From positions 58,783,740-58,847,739 of the forward strand of contig NC_082691.1 of NCBI RefSeq assembly GCF_949987515.2: a stretch of 64,000 nucleotides of DNA, read 5' to 3'. Shown piece by piece: positions 23,492 to 33,645 of the stretch. Origin of the DNA: Delphinus delphis. Taxonomy: Eukaryota; Chordata; Mammalia; Artiodactyla; Delphinidae. How positions within the stretch are numbered: the first letter of the stretch is position 1; every line of letters begins with the position of its first letter. The notes below the pieces were generated by a model. The model made no database searches and was not told the DNA's origin. It saw nothing but the letters and a program-made list of their open reading frames with translations. Made by a program: the position numbers and the translations under genes.

Positions 23492-24400
23492 ATGGAGAGC
23501 CGAAAGGACATGGTTATGTTTCTGGATGGGGGTCAGCTTGGCACTCTGGTTGGCAAGAGGGTCTCCAATTTGTCCGAAGCCGTGGGCAGCCCGCTGCCCG
23601 AGCCACCCGAGAAGATGGTGCCCCGTGGTTGCCTGAGTCCGCGGGCTGGTCCTCCGGCCGCCCGGGAGCGCGGCGGGGGAGGCCTGGAAGAGGAGCCGGT
23701 CGACGGACTAGCAGGCAGCGCTGCGCGGCCGGGCGCCGAGTCGCGGGCAGCCGGGGCCGCAGTGCTCGGCCCCGGACCTCCGGCTGCCTCCGCCGACAGC
23801 CTCTCAGGCCAGGGGCAACCCAGCAGCTCGGACACCGAGTCGGATTTCTATGAAGAAATCGAGGTGAGCTGCACCCCGGACTGCGCCACGGGGAACGCCG
23901 AGTACCAGCACAGCAAAGGTAGCCACCGCGCCCCTTCTCTCCCCCGGCCTCCCAACGCGCCCACCTTCCACTTCAGCTCTGGAGGAGAGGAAGACACTCC
24001 TTTCCCCCAGGGCGGGGTGGCTGGGGGGACCCACCTGAGCAACTCTCCCCCGCTATCTGCGCCCTGGCGGGGGGTCTCCTTCTGTGCTCTGGCATTGGCG
24101 GGACTGAGGGTGACAGCTGTGCTTTGGGGGAAGGAGGGAGACGCAAGCCCTGGGCTTGAGGGGGATTCAAAGCGCACCCCAACCCCCCAGAGCTTTGAGG
24201 TACTGCTTCAACGGCGCGGGGAAGACACCTTCTCCCGGCGTGGGCGAGATCAAACGCGGGTCCGGGCAGTTTGTGGCTGGCGGAGTGTAAGGAGTATCCA
24301 GGCGCGGAAGCCGGGAGTCCATAAAGGACCGTAAAATCGCGGCCAACTCGGGCGCCCGGGTGCTGCGGCCCTTCGGCCAGTTTGCACGTCGGTCAGAGGT
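22930..24400. promoter_or_regulatory. CpG island over the EVX1 promoter, exon 1 and start of intron 1
   Basis: CpG dinucleotides are dense throughout, unlike the flanks, as expected for a Polycomb-regulated developmental promoter. Boundaries are estimates by eye. Confidence 0.7.
23492..23918 (+). CDS. EVX1: EVX1 coding exon 1
   Basis: This exon encodes residues 1-142 plus the first base of codon 143. It begins MESRKDM, which is characteristic of EVX1, and ends just after the HSK triplet at the donor AAAG|GTAGCC (GT at 23919-23920). The open frame runs on into the intron to 24334, so an unspliced reading would wrongly give a 280-residue protein. The splice is chosen because exon 2 restores the EVX1 frame and sequence. 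The exon lies inside a strong CpG island and encodes a low-complexity Gly/Ala/Pro/Glu region followed by a Ser/Asp/Glu-rich patch before the splice site. Confidence 0.95.
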
Positions 24401-26888
24401 CCAAATTACCTTGTCACTTCCCGGGCTCGGTGGCGCCAGGTCGGAAATGGTCCCAATGATCTAATTGCCTTTGGTCTCCGGTTGCATTTGAAAAGGCAGA
24501 GCTCTGGCCCTCCCCCCTTCCCCTTTCCTTCCTAGTCCCACTTCTCCACCCAAAGGAAAAGGAGCTGCAGGGGGCAGGAGCCCCCCCCTTCCTTGGGTTA
24601 CACTCATATGGGGGGGCCGTCACACTGCTGTAACTGGAGAACCCCTCCCTGACCAGGGGCTAGCGGGGAGGGGGGGGGGTGAATGAGCAGGAAGGGAGTC
24701 TCCCTGAGAGGGGTGGAAAGCTAGTTGGAAGAGCCCACCAGCAGACACTCCTCCACAAAGCCGTGCGGGTGGGTGAGAAGAGCCTGGTATGGACGAAAAA
24801 CCACCCCCTGGCCTTGGCAGCCAACACCTTGTTGAGTACCCACATCCACGCATTACCATCTTGTCCACTCAGCCCAGACTAAGCATAGCATACCCTCAGA
24901 CTAATCCATACTCCATTCATACGTAGTGAGGTAACAGGATACTCACACACCCCTGTGCCGTTCCACAACATATGCAGCCTAGTGCACATTCCCACACCTG
25001 CACCGCAGCCTGGCACACAAAGCAAGGAAACTCAGTCCCTGCCCAACTTCCTGCAACGCTCCAGCACAAAGGTGCATCTCAACTCACTTGCCTGTCAGAT
25101 ATGCATATCCTCGCCCACACCTGTCAATGGTGGGCAGAAAGTTCAGAGCGGCTGCATCTCCCCTGTGCCCCAAGGCAGGTAGGCAGGGCGGCTGGGGCTT
25201 TTGTTCCCAGCAGGCCTTACGGAGAGGCCTCCCAAACAGCAGCCCAGCCAGGCCTAATGGTTGCTGTGTGCTCCTCTGAATGGTGAGCCTCTGTCCTCCA
25301 TTCCTGGGTTCTCAAAGTCCCTGCCACCCCCGCAGAGGCAGAGTCTGAGGCTACTGAGAAGGGGAATGTCCCTTCCCATCACCCCCTCCATACACACCCT
25401 TGGCCTACAGCCCCACATGAGCAGTGTCTGTGTGTGCGTATACTCTGGGCTCCCTGCACAGGGCCTGGCTCCGAGGCACTGACCAGCAGTCCCAATGGCA
25501 GCGGCGAGGCTCCCAAAAGCAATGGCAGTGGTGGCTCCCAGGGCACCTTGGCCTGCAGTGCTAGTGACCAGATGCGACGGTACCGTACTGCCTTCACCCG
25601 GGAGCAGATTGCACGGCTGGAGAAGGAATTCTACAGGGAGAACTATGTATCCAGGCCTCGGAGATGTGAGCTGGCGGCTGCTCTAAACCTGCCGGAAACC
25701 ACAATCAAGGTAAGAACTCCAGGGACCAGGAAGACGGGGTGCACCCAGTCAGGAGGAAATAAATACCAACTTCCCACTTCCTAAATCGTTAGCTAGGAAT
25801 TGGGGCCTGGAGTCTCCCTGCCCACATGGCAGCTAGGCCGGGGGTGGCTAGGCCTGGTGCAGGTGCCAGGCGCCAGCAATTTGCCCACCTGACGGTCCCT
25901 AGGCGAGCGCGGCTGCCATGCGCTTGACGGTCCCTTTCCTAGCCAAATAAACAGCGGGGATGAAGTGCCTGTGCAGGTGACAAGGAAGTGCCCCATGGGA
26001 GAGCAGCAGGAAAGGGACATGTTTCCGGGTAATCTCTGCCCGCCGCCTCAGACCGGTGGAGTCCTCGGTGCCCCCATTACTTTGCCATCCACACCGGGTT
26101 CCGGCGTCCTGGCGGCGTGGGCAGAGGGGAGGAGGGACAGAGACTGGAGTGGCTCCCTGAGCCTCTCCGGGAGGGATTCCAGCTCCGGGTGGGGGGGTGG
26201 GATCTGCATCTGCCCCCGCCCAGAGGGGCTCCGCCTCCGCTCTTTCCTGTGCTGCCGGCACCGTCGCCCGCAGTGGGGCGGGACTTCTGGGCTCTGCGCA
26301 CCGGGCCCGCGCGGCCGCCGAACCCGCTCCTCTCCTCCCCGCCAGGTGTGGTTCCAGAACCGGCGCATGAAGGACAAGCGGCAGCGGCTGGCCATGACTT
26401 GGCCGCACCCGGCCGACCCAGCCTTCTACACGTACATGATGAGCCACGCGGCGGCCGCGGGCGGCCTGCCCTACCCCTTCCCGTCGCACCTGCCCCTGCC
26501 CTACTACTCGCCCGTGGGCTTGGGCGCTGCGTCCGCCGCGTCCGCCGCCGCCTCGCCCTTCAGCGGGCCGCTGCGCCCGCTCGACACCTTCCGCGTGCTT
26601 TCGCAGCCCTACCCGCGGCCCGAACTGCTGTGCGCCTTCCGCCACCCGCCGCTCTACCCGGGCCCGGCGCACGGACTGGGCACCGCGGCCGGCGGTCCCT
26701 GTTCCTGCCTCGCCTGCCACGGCGGCCCGGCCAACGGGCTGGCGCCCCGCGCCGCCGCCGCTGCCTCGGACTTCACCTGTGCCTCCACCTCCCGCTCGGA
26801 CTCCTTCCTCACCTTCGCGCCCTCCGTGCTCAGCAAGGCCTCCTCTGTGGCGCTGGACCAGAGGGAGGAGGTGCCCCTCACGAGATAA
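23492..26888 (+). CDS. EVX1: EVX1, even-skipped homeobox transcription factor (three coding exons)
   Basis: The CDS joins 23492-23918, 25462-25709 and 26346-26888 (427, 248 and 543 nt), giving 405 residues plus a TAA stop. Human EVX1 is about 407, so length agrees. The N-terminal third is low-complexity with an acidic stretch before the first splice site. A Gly/Ser linker follows, then the homeodomain at about residues 180-239, with Arg5, Phe8, Trp48, Gln50 and Asn51 equivalents at 184, 187, 227, 229 and 230. The C-terminal half is Pro/Tyr-rich, then Ala/Ser-rich (286-295), with a Cys cluster near 344-349, and ends in VPLTR. The family is a nuclear sequence-specific DNA-binding factor, mostly repressive, acting in the primitive streak, posterior mesoderm and V0 interneurons. 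The start is supported by an in-frame TGA 12 nt upstream (23480-23482) and a G at -3 and +4. All introns have GT/AG ends and the frame is kept across both. EVX2 is excluded by the N-terminus and the shorter, distinct C-terminus. Confidence 0.97.
23919..25461 (+). other. EVX1: EVX1 intron 1
   Basis: This 1,543-bp intron has GT/AG ends. Its first 400 bp continue the CpG island. The middle holds a G-rich run near 24664-24680, and the 3' part is C/A-rich. No interspersed repeat is recognisable. Confidence 0.9.
25462..25709 (+). CDS. EVX1: EVX1 coding exon 2, N-terminal three quarters of the homeodomain
   Basis: This exon encodes residues 143-225. The acceptor is CTGCACAG at 25454-25461 and the donor is AAG|GTAAGA at 25710. 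It begins with a Gly codon split across the intron, then a Ser/Gly/Asn linker, then homeodomain helices 1 and 2 and the start of helix 3 (MRRYRTAF at the front, ETTIK at the end). The intron falls between homeodomain positions 46 and 47, the known split position for Evx/even-skipped genes. The linker is slightly shorter in Gly than I recall for the human protein, which would account for the two-residue length difference. Confidence 0.96.
25710..26345 (+). other. EVX1: EVX1 intron 2 (splits the homeodomain)
   Basis: This 636-bp intron has a GTAAGA donor and a CCAG acceptor. The 3' 200 bp are strongly GC-rich and merge with the exon 3 CpG island. No repeat is visible. Confidence 0.9.
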
Positions 26889-27100
26889 GGGGCCGCCCGC
26901 CGGCAGCCGACTCCAGGACGCCCGTGGGCAACCCCCGGGGACTCAAGACAGCGCCCCTCCCCGCCCCCGGGGTACCGAGGGGAAAGAAGAGGGCCGCTGA
27001 GGACCAGCGGGATTTGGCCTCGAGCATCGGGACGCCCGGGAAGCGGCCGTGGCTGGCGCTTTTGGGGAGCAAGAGTGGGGGTGGGGAGGCCGTGGCTGAG
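26190..27100. promoter_or_regulatory. CpG island over EVX1 exon 3
   Basis: Very high GC and CpG density runs from the end of intron 2 through exon 3 into the early 3' UTR. Gene-body CpG islands of this kind are typical of homeobox genes. Limits are approximate. Confidence 0.65.
26346..26888 (+). CDS. EVX1: EVX1 coding exon 3, recognition helix and C-terminal domain
   Basis: This exon encodes residues 226-405 and the TAA stop at 26886-26888. The acceptor is CCCCGCCAG ending at 26345. It opens with [11 protein letters not shown], the DNA-recognition helix, then a Pro/Tyr/His-rich segment, an Ala/Ser tract, a Cys-containing patch (PCSCLAC), a short run of five Ala (361-365) and a Ser/Thr-rich tail. 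The exon is extremely GC-rich, so long open frames appear in all other frames, including one of 413 codons from 26117 to 27358. Those are compositional artefacts. Confidence 0.97.
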   Translation: MWFQNRRMKDKRQRLAMTWPHPADPAFYTYMMSHAAAAGGLPYPFPSHLPLPYYSPVGLGAASAASAAASPFSGPLRPLDTFRVLSQPYPRPELLCAFRHPPLYPGPAHGLGTAAGGPCSCLACHGGPANGLAPRAAAAASDFTCASTSRSDSFLTFAPSVLSKASSVALDQREEVPLTR

Positions 27101-28292
27101 AGACCTTCCTCTGGGGTGGCGCCTCTTTGTCGTTCTTCACCGGCCGCACTCCCCCTGACCCGGGCTGAGGCCGTGGTTCCAAAGCTAAACAAACTTAGCT
27201 GCAACAGCAACCGATATGCAGCCCCTAAGCTCCCCAGCCCCCCACTCCCAACCCCTTTCTCACCTGGAACCCCTCCCCCCTGCCAAGGCCAAGCCCACGC
27301 AATGGAAAGGGAAATTGCTGTCTCTCGGAACAAAATGCTGTGTATGCAGAGCAGGTAGAGATTAATCTTTGCCAGCTTTTCCAAGGCATGGCAAGGGGCT
27401 TGTGGATGGCAACGCACCAGCCATCTAGGAGAAAGAGGGAGAGGACTTACTACGGCGGAGAATCCTGGCCCTCCCAAGGAAGCTGGGGGCTCTCTGACCC
27501 TCCTGGAGCCTCAGTTTCACAATATTCTCTGATTCTAGCATCTACCACCACCTGATCTCTTTCCTCTCTCCTAGCTTCTTGATATCTCTCTTGTAACTTC
27601 ATCTCCACCCCTACTTTTTGTGTACCGAGGGCAGGGAGGCTGCAGATACCCCAGGCTCCCCTGGCAGCTTCTACCAAGCCTCTTCTCCCTGAGCCCAACA
27701 CACACCCTGATTAGCAAGCGATGTGTGTGAGGAGGGTTTTTGAATGTTGAATGTATAATATGATCACCATGCGGCTGGCTGGCCGTGGAGCCCAGAGCTG
27801 AGCTGTTAACAAGGCGCCCAGGGAAGAGCTTAGGGAGCAGGGACCTCATCTCTCTCCCTCAGTATCTGGTGGCAAATTAGAAGCAATTTCCAGCCCTTGC
27901 CTTCCCTTCACCAGGAGCTTTCTGGCCCTTCCCTTTGCATTTGGCATTTTACATTCTTCTGTCTCCCAAGCTGCCAATGGGGCTTGACTTTCCAATTACT
28001 AGCGGGAGCCTTCTGCCCCTTCTGGGGACCTTGTCTCTCCCCTCCACCAGGGTTTGTTTGGGAACCACTCCCAAACTCTCACTTCCACAGTCATTCTTGC
28101 AGCCAATTTTTGAGAGAGGAGAACTTGTACCCCACCCCACCCCCTACCTCCAAGGCAAGTTTCACCCTGACTGGGAGGGAGTAGTTCTTCCTGTAGGGAA
28201 TGAATTTGATTTGGTTTTCCTTTGACGCCCAAAGAATTTGCTGTTACAATTTGTTGACCATGTTGCAATAAAGCTGGATATGATTCTCACTT
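26889..28292 (+). other. EVX1: EVX1 3' UTR
   Basis: This is about 1.4 kb from the stop codon to just past the first canonical AATAAA I can see downstream. The first 200 bp are GC-rich, then C/T-rich with no interspersed repeats. The end point assumes cleavage 15-25 nt after the signal. Transcript evidence would be needed to confirm it. Confidence 0.6.
28267..28272 (+). terminator. EVX1: Candidate EVX1 polyadenylation signal (AATAAA)
   Basis: This is a canonical hexamer 1.38 kb after the stop codon, and I saw no earlier AATAAA or ATTAAA on the + strand. A T-rich run follows at about 28300-28312, compatible with a downstream element. Confidence 0.6.
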
Positions 28293-29225
28293 TAGCATTT
28301 TAAATTTTTTGGCAGCGGGCAGTATGTTAAGTCCTTTTAAATGACTAGTTCAGCCGTCATAGGCTTGGGTAGGCAAGGAGTCAAAAGACGGTCACACAGT
28401 CTCCCAAGCCTCTATTGGGCATTGGGAGGCTCCAATTGGACATTGCACAGAGGTGGAGAAGGAGGGTTCTGAGCTGAGCTGCCCTGGCGTGTGAGTTTCC
28501 TTAATTCTGTGCATGCTAGGAGACTTGGCTCAACTGGCCCAGCAGAGCACTGATCCCATCAGGGGCTCACCCTGATGGTTCCTTCTCCAGTTGCCCCAAC
28601 CCTTTGAGGAAAGGGGACTCTGGACTCTGGTCTCTGTGGATCCTACCTCCACCCCAACCCAAGGTGGAGACGAATGAGGTAGTGGGGGTGGAGCTTGAGC
28701 ACTGCAGAGAGCTGGGTTTGCTGGTCAAGCTGGGTCTGCATCTTAGGGTGAGGGGAGAGGAGGGAGGAGGACTCCTGAGTTGGGATGGGAGGGTTTGAAT
28801 CTTCTTCAGACTGGAAGTCATCTCCAAGGATGGAATTCTGGTCAGGGCAAAGGGACAGACACTGCTGAGTGGCCACCTCATTGTCATCCTCTGTCCCCAT
28901 AGGAGAGCCACTGTGGCTGTCTCTGAAGAGATGGGTGTCATCAGCAGGCTGGGCGCTCAGGATTGCATGGACTCAAGGGTCCTCTGCTGGTGTATCCATG
29001 GGCAGGCGGGGACTCTTTAATCTGCCTCCATCCCCCCTTGGGGTTTAGAGCAAACCCTCCCAAACATAGCACTCCCCGCCCTCCCAAGCAAAGCCTTGTG
29101 CTGAGGTTTCCAGTATCCTCTCTGCCACTCACCCCACCCCCCAGCCCTGAGCAGCTCCCTCTGCAGTTGGGAAGCTCCAGGTGCCAAACCCTGGCAAATT
29201 TCTCGGTTACTTCACATCGGACCAA
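28293..29225. other. Unique DNA downstream of EVX1
   Basis: C/T-rich, no repeat, no gene recognised. Confidence 0.4.
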
Positions 29226-29480
29226 GATTGCTTGCGACAGGTAAATGGGCTGCGGGTTGCCGTAATGCCAGGCGTATTTTCAGTTAATAGGGAGGGAAAA
29301 TGAGGTGTCTGCAGCAATATTGGAAAGTACAAGATCGATGATCTGGCCTCGTGTCCAATCAGCAGCCTTTAATTGACTGTATTTTCTGGGTAATTGAGCC
29401 TCTCTTCCTCCAAATTGCAGTGGAAGATATAACAATACATCTTGCCAGGAGGAATTACTCATTATTTCATAATGAAATTT
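29226..29480. promoter_or_regulatory. Candidate enhancer 1, 2.3 kb downstream of EVX1
   Basis: This AT-rich, repeat-free segment has a dense run of homeobox-type sites and CCAAT/SOX-like text: CAGTTAATAGGG, ATCGATGATCTGG, CCAATCAGCAGC, CTTTAATTGACTG, GGGTAATTGAGC and GGAATTACTCATTATTTCAT. It resembles vertebrate-conserved enhancers near homeobox genes. Conservation itself could not be tested. Confidence 0.45.
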
Positions 29481-30105
29481 CCCTTTTGCCAAGGTTTGCG
29501 GTTTGGTGCTGGGCACGCACTACTCACACTCCCTCGAAGACCCCCACACCTAAAAATAGGCTTTTCTGCCTGCGCCGGCAGCAGCGTCTGGCCGGATACT
29601 TCCATTTTGGTGATGGGGTGGGGGCGGCTGGATGGGACATGATCGTGAACAAGGCCCTGCTCGTCCACAGCCTCCATCTCTTCATCTGTAAAAGGAGAAG
29701 GCTAGACCAAGCAGTAGGACTGACACTGTTGTTTTTGTATTATTGTTTTTGTTTTTCAATTTTCTGAGCATCTCTACTTAGTTTTCCCCCATCTCGGTCC
29801 CATTTTGCAGGTGGAAAAACGGAGGTTCTGGTCTCACACAGCTATTAGTGACTCATGTAGCTATGAGCTCCCGGCTCCGTTGGCTTCCCCTCCCCTGTCC
29901 TAGGCCTCTTTGGGGCCCAGAGTCCATGGTCACCCCTCGCGAAGTCTGACACCTCACATCCGACTCACACTTTCCCTGGGCTCCTCAACCTATTCGGGAC
30001 CCAGCGGGGCCTGGGAGCGCAGACCAGCGCTCAGCCGCGGTCCATCGGTCCGGGAAGGGAAGACCAGCCACCCAGCAGCCCGAGTGCGCGCTCAGCGCGA
30101 GCCGT
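29481..30105. other. Unique DNA
   Basis: No gene or repeat recognised. It becomes GC-rich towards the right. Confidence 0.4.
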
Positions 30106-30315
30106 CGCCGTCTTGTTAGCGAGTGATTGATTGCCTTATTAAAGCGTGTTCTTGTAAGTGTGACCAAACTGATTGCATTGCATATGTTTGGGATAATGCT
30201 CATTTTAAACAACAGGATAAGGAGGATGAGCTCGGCAGAGCCTCCGAAGACGAAATGATTCCGGCCAGCAGCTCCTTAACTCTGGCATTAAATTGCCCAG
30301 TTACATAGCAAATCA
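30106..30315. promoter_or_regulatory. Candidate enhancer 2
   Basis: A repeat-free segment with GTGATTGATTGCCTTATTAA, TGATTGCATTGCATATG (octamer/POU- and CEBP-like) and GGCATTAAATTGCCC. The local AT-rich block sits between GC-rich flanks, as is typical of conserved non-coding elements. Confidence 0.45.
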
Positions 30316-31485
30316 CTTGGTTCCTCCACCCTTGTCCCCATTTTTTTTCCTGGCCTGCAGTTTGATCGCATCCCCCAATGTTGTCTGTCCCACGAATGAT
30401 TTCTCTAGTGACTATATCGGCCCTGCTTTCCCAACCGGGAAACCCGCGCAGGCACATTCCAGACATCGAGTCCCTCTGCCCCCATCCCAGGCAGAGGGAG
30501 AGGTGATTCAGAATGCACCCTCTCACCCCAGGCCTCCCAGGGGTATATGGCCCTAGACGGTCGTGGCAAACGGGAGCTTAGGTCCCCGCTGCAGTCGCGT
30601 GCCTCCCCACCCCCAGCCTAGGACTTTCGCAAAAGTTTAAAAGATTCTTTTGTTCTCCAGGCTTTTCCCGCTCGATTGCTTCCATTATTCCGCAATCGAG
30701 GAAACACCCTTTGCCATATGTCGGCTGAAGAGCGTGGGTGTCACGGGCGGACAGTTGTCGAGGGTGGCCAGACGAATGGCATTCTCGTAGTGGAAAGAGC
30801 TTTTCCTTCCTAGCATCCTCTCCAAGCACCGTCGTCCGGAGTGAGTGAGGGAGTAGTGTCAGAGAATGGGGGGAGGAAAAGGAGGTTGGGCCAAAGAATT
30901 GGGATTTTCTTCCAATTACTCTACCCCCAACCAATCCTTGTGGCCAGGTTCTCTTTCTGGGCCTGTTCCCTAACAAAGAAATCCTCAGCCAGCCTCCACC
31001 CACTCCAGTCGACTTGCACGGGAGCCAAACTGCTGGCAGATTGAACTTCCTAAGGGACACCTTTCAGATACTCTGGAATTCTGATTTGTTCAAGCTGATG
31101 GTGGTTATCAGGACAAGTCAGAAACGACGCCACTCTTTGGGGTGTCATTTGTAAGTGTAGTCGCACGGATTCGTTTGCAAGATCCAGCTAAAATGTGTCT
31201 GGATAAGTGACTTGATCTAAACGGCAAATTTCTCCCATCACCCAGCTTTTCCCTGGCTCTTGCGGGGGCAGACATATCAGACCGCATTAGGGCGAAACCG
31301 AGGCCCAGCTCACCATTGGTGCCAGGTTGTGGACCCCGAGATGTTGATTCTGAAGGGGGAAAAAAACCGACGGCAAAACGCATGCTACCATCTACAAAGC
31401 ACAAAGAAACACAAAGTCGTTTCCAAAATCGCCTTCTCAGCAAATAAGTGTGTGATATTCTGAGCAGGAGAGAGAGAAAGATTGC
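30316..31485. other. Unique DNA
   Basis: No recognised gene. A 160-codon minus-strand frame (30578-31060) has no recognisable domain. Confidence 0.4.
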
Positions 31486-31860
31486 CACTTAAAAATAACA
31501 TGAAAGCATTAAGTAATTATTTAAAACAAGGCTGTTTAGAAAAATATTTGTATTTATTGCAGCTGCTCAATTGGCCTCGTTAAAGTCGGCGAGCATTTAA
31601 ATTGTGTTACAATCTCATTTAAATCCCACGCCGTTCCAGCAGGCTGAAGAGCTTGAATAGACCAATCACTTCATAATGATGATGAATGAGAAATTAATTC
31701 AGATACAAGCAAGACAATTTAGGCCTTCATCTGTTTAAATAGCCTTCCAATATTATTCGCGATCGCGGGTCACAGATTGAATCAATTGTCCAATCTTGTG
31801 AAAGTCATATCCTTGCATCTTCATCGAGATTATTTATAGCGCAGTGAGGACTGCTGAAAG
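31486..31860. promoter_or_regulatory. Candidate enhancer 3, about 4.6 kb downstream of EVX1
   Basis: This is the most enhancer-like stretch in the window: 375 bp of AT-rich, repeat-free DNA with many homeodomain cores (AAGTAATTATTTAA, GAGCATTTAAATTG, CATTTAAATCCC, AGAAATTAATTCAG, TCTGTTTAAATAG), repeated CCAATC/ATCAATTGTCCAATC text, CDX-like TTTATAGC, and a lone CpG cluster CGCGATCGCG. Confidence 0.5.
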
Positions 31861-31959
31861 GTATACGCTGTTAACAGGGACAGTTACTCAAAGGGAAGCG
31901 TTTATAAAATGGAAAACAAATGCCGGGGTTAGTAACAAATGGGATCAAAAGCAGTCATT

Positions 31960-32900
31960 GCAGTCTGGCTCCTCGAGGGAAGCGAGCTGGCGTGGCCCCC
32001 GCAGTATGAGGGGCGCTGGGGGCTCGGCCTCTAGCCTCTCCTCCACCCAGGTGAGGCCGGGGCTTCCGGGCGCGCCAGCCAGCTCTCTGGCTGCCGTGGC
32101 GACCCGGGGCCGCCCTCGCCTAGGCCCGCTTCAAGTCTGGCGGGAAGCCGCGGCAAGGCCCTCGCGCCCCGGCCCGGGCGGCGGCCGGTGTGGCCCGGGC
32201 CCCGCATCTGGAGGCACCGCGCCCGCGGACATCGACCCCAGGCCGTGCCCTTTGCGCCGGGGCCTCGGCCACGCCCAGGATCCACCAGAGTCCGACATAC
32301 TCTGGCCTCAGCCGCAAGGGTCGGGAGGCCTCGCCGCGCGCACGGGGCGGGGTAGCAGGACTTCTGGACTCTGGACGCTCGGTTTCTTCTTACCCTTGGC
32401 CTCGGGCTAAGCCGACAGCCGAAGCGCCCCTATTTCCACTGGGTCGCTCACCCCGCCATTCCAGGGCCGGAAGCTCGCCTGGGGTCGCCTCACTTCCTGC
32501 GGGGCCTGGGCCCCTCCCCGGCCTGCTTCTCCGGGTGCCCTCGGGCCTGCGAGTGGCATCCCGCTCTGCAAAGAAGAGCCAGTTCCTTCCTTCCGCCATC
32601 GAAGTGCCGCTCCCCGCATGCTGAACTAACCCCTCCCGGGGACGCCGGTTCCCACGAGCTGTCCGCCTCGCATCCCCAGTGCAGCCCAGGAGGCCGTCAC
32701 GACTTCGAGGTGACATGTGCCTCCCCGAGGTGTCCGCTTCCCCTTCCTCGGCCGGGTTAGGCAGAGACCCTGAGCAGTGTGCGCGGGGAAGTGGGTTTGT
32801 TTTTTCCCCGAATCGGTCCGGGCGCGTTAGTGGTAACCTAGTGTGCCGCGTCTACACGGGCTCTGTTTGTTCGCGGGCCCAGAGGCGATCGAGTCTTTCC
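31960..32900. promoter_or_regulatory. CpG island downstream of EVX1
   Basis: It has high GC and CpG for about 0.9 kb, next to candidate enhancer 3. Open frames up to 188 codons on both strands are compositional. It could be an enhancer-associated CpG island or a non-coding RNA promoter. Confidence 0.55.
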
Positions 32901-33104
32901 AGGCGGAGCTCTGTGGGGATAAATGTGAGATGGGCTCAAAACAGACGAGCGGGAAAGATCGTTTGAGGTGCCGGGCCTGGAGTAGGAGAGGAGAGCGTGG
33001 GGCTCCCAGCGAACACAGAGCGGGGTCCACGCGGTACAGCACCCGCCCCACCCCCGTCGCGTCGAGGTGCTTTTTATTTTATTTTTTATTCCTCTGTATT
33101 TCTG

Positions 33105-33230
33105 TGTTTTGAAACAAAGGCCCAACTAATGGATTCCTGGCGCTCTGAGGACCCACTCCCGGGAGCGACTTTGATGTATTGCTGTCCAATTAGTGCCTTT
33201 AATTGGTGTCCTCGGGGACAGGCCGGCCCG
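33105..33230. promoter_or_regulatory. Candidate enhancer 4
   Basis: CCCAACTAATGGATTCC, TGCTGTCCAATTAGTGCC and TTTAATTGGTGTCC give three homeobox cores in about 100 bp of otherwise balanced sequence, with no repeat. Confidence 0.35.
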
Positions 33231-33479
33231 GAGCTGGGACACAGCCTCCTCTCGCCTCTCCTACACACTGGAAAGGTAAAATTTATAACGCACTGTAGCA
33301 ATCCCTTGGGAGAGCGAGCGAGGGAGGGAGGCCGGGAAGGAAGGGAGAGGTACAGCTCCGTTTTGTAGAGCCCGGACCCTCCAGGCGCGAGGTCGTGGAT
33401 AAGGGTCCAGATCCCCCGGTTTCTACAGTTTCCTGACTCCCTCGCGGTCCTGGCAGGAGGGCTCGGGCGTCTGAGTCGC

Positions 33480-33645
33480 TGAGGATTATAAATTTGCTCG
33501 CAGAAAGGCCAAGGGAGCGCGCATCGTCTGTAGAAGCCCACCCCATGTGGTCTCTCATCTCGTTAATAATGGCTGTTTGTTAACAAGGATGCGGAGGTTA
33601 AATAATCTGGGTGGAAGATTAAACACGCCTCATCAAGGCGCTGGG
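33480..33645. promoter_or_regulatory. Candidate enhancer 5
   Basis: GAGGATTATAAATTTGCTCG, CTCGTTAATAATGGC, TTTGTTAACAAGGATG and GGTTAAATAATCTGG (HNF1/FOX/homeobox-like) lie in repeat-free DNA. Confidence 0.35.

Noticed and set aside
23919..24334. Continuation of the EVX1 exon 1 frame to a 280-residue product
   Set aside because: The donor at 23919 and exon 2 at 25462 restore the full homeodomain. The read-through part is intron.
25899..26720. 273-codon minus-strand frame opposite EVX1 exon 3
   Set aside because: Antisense shadow in a CpG island. It is Arg/Gly/Ala-rich and has no family resemblance.
26117..27358. 413-codon open frame overlapping EVX1 exon 3
   Set aside because: It is in the wrong frame relative to the splice-consistent EVX1 reading. 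Its length follows from extreme GC content, and the protein has no domain.
31844..32410. 188-codon + strand frame in the downstream CpG island
   Set aside because: Its start lies inside AT-rich enhancer-like DNA and the rest is compositional Gly/Pro/Arg/Ala.
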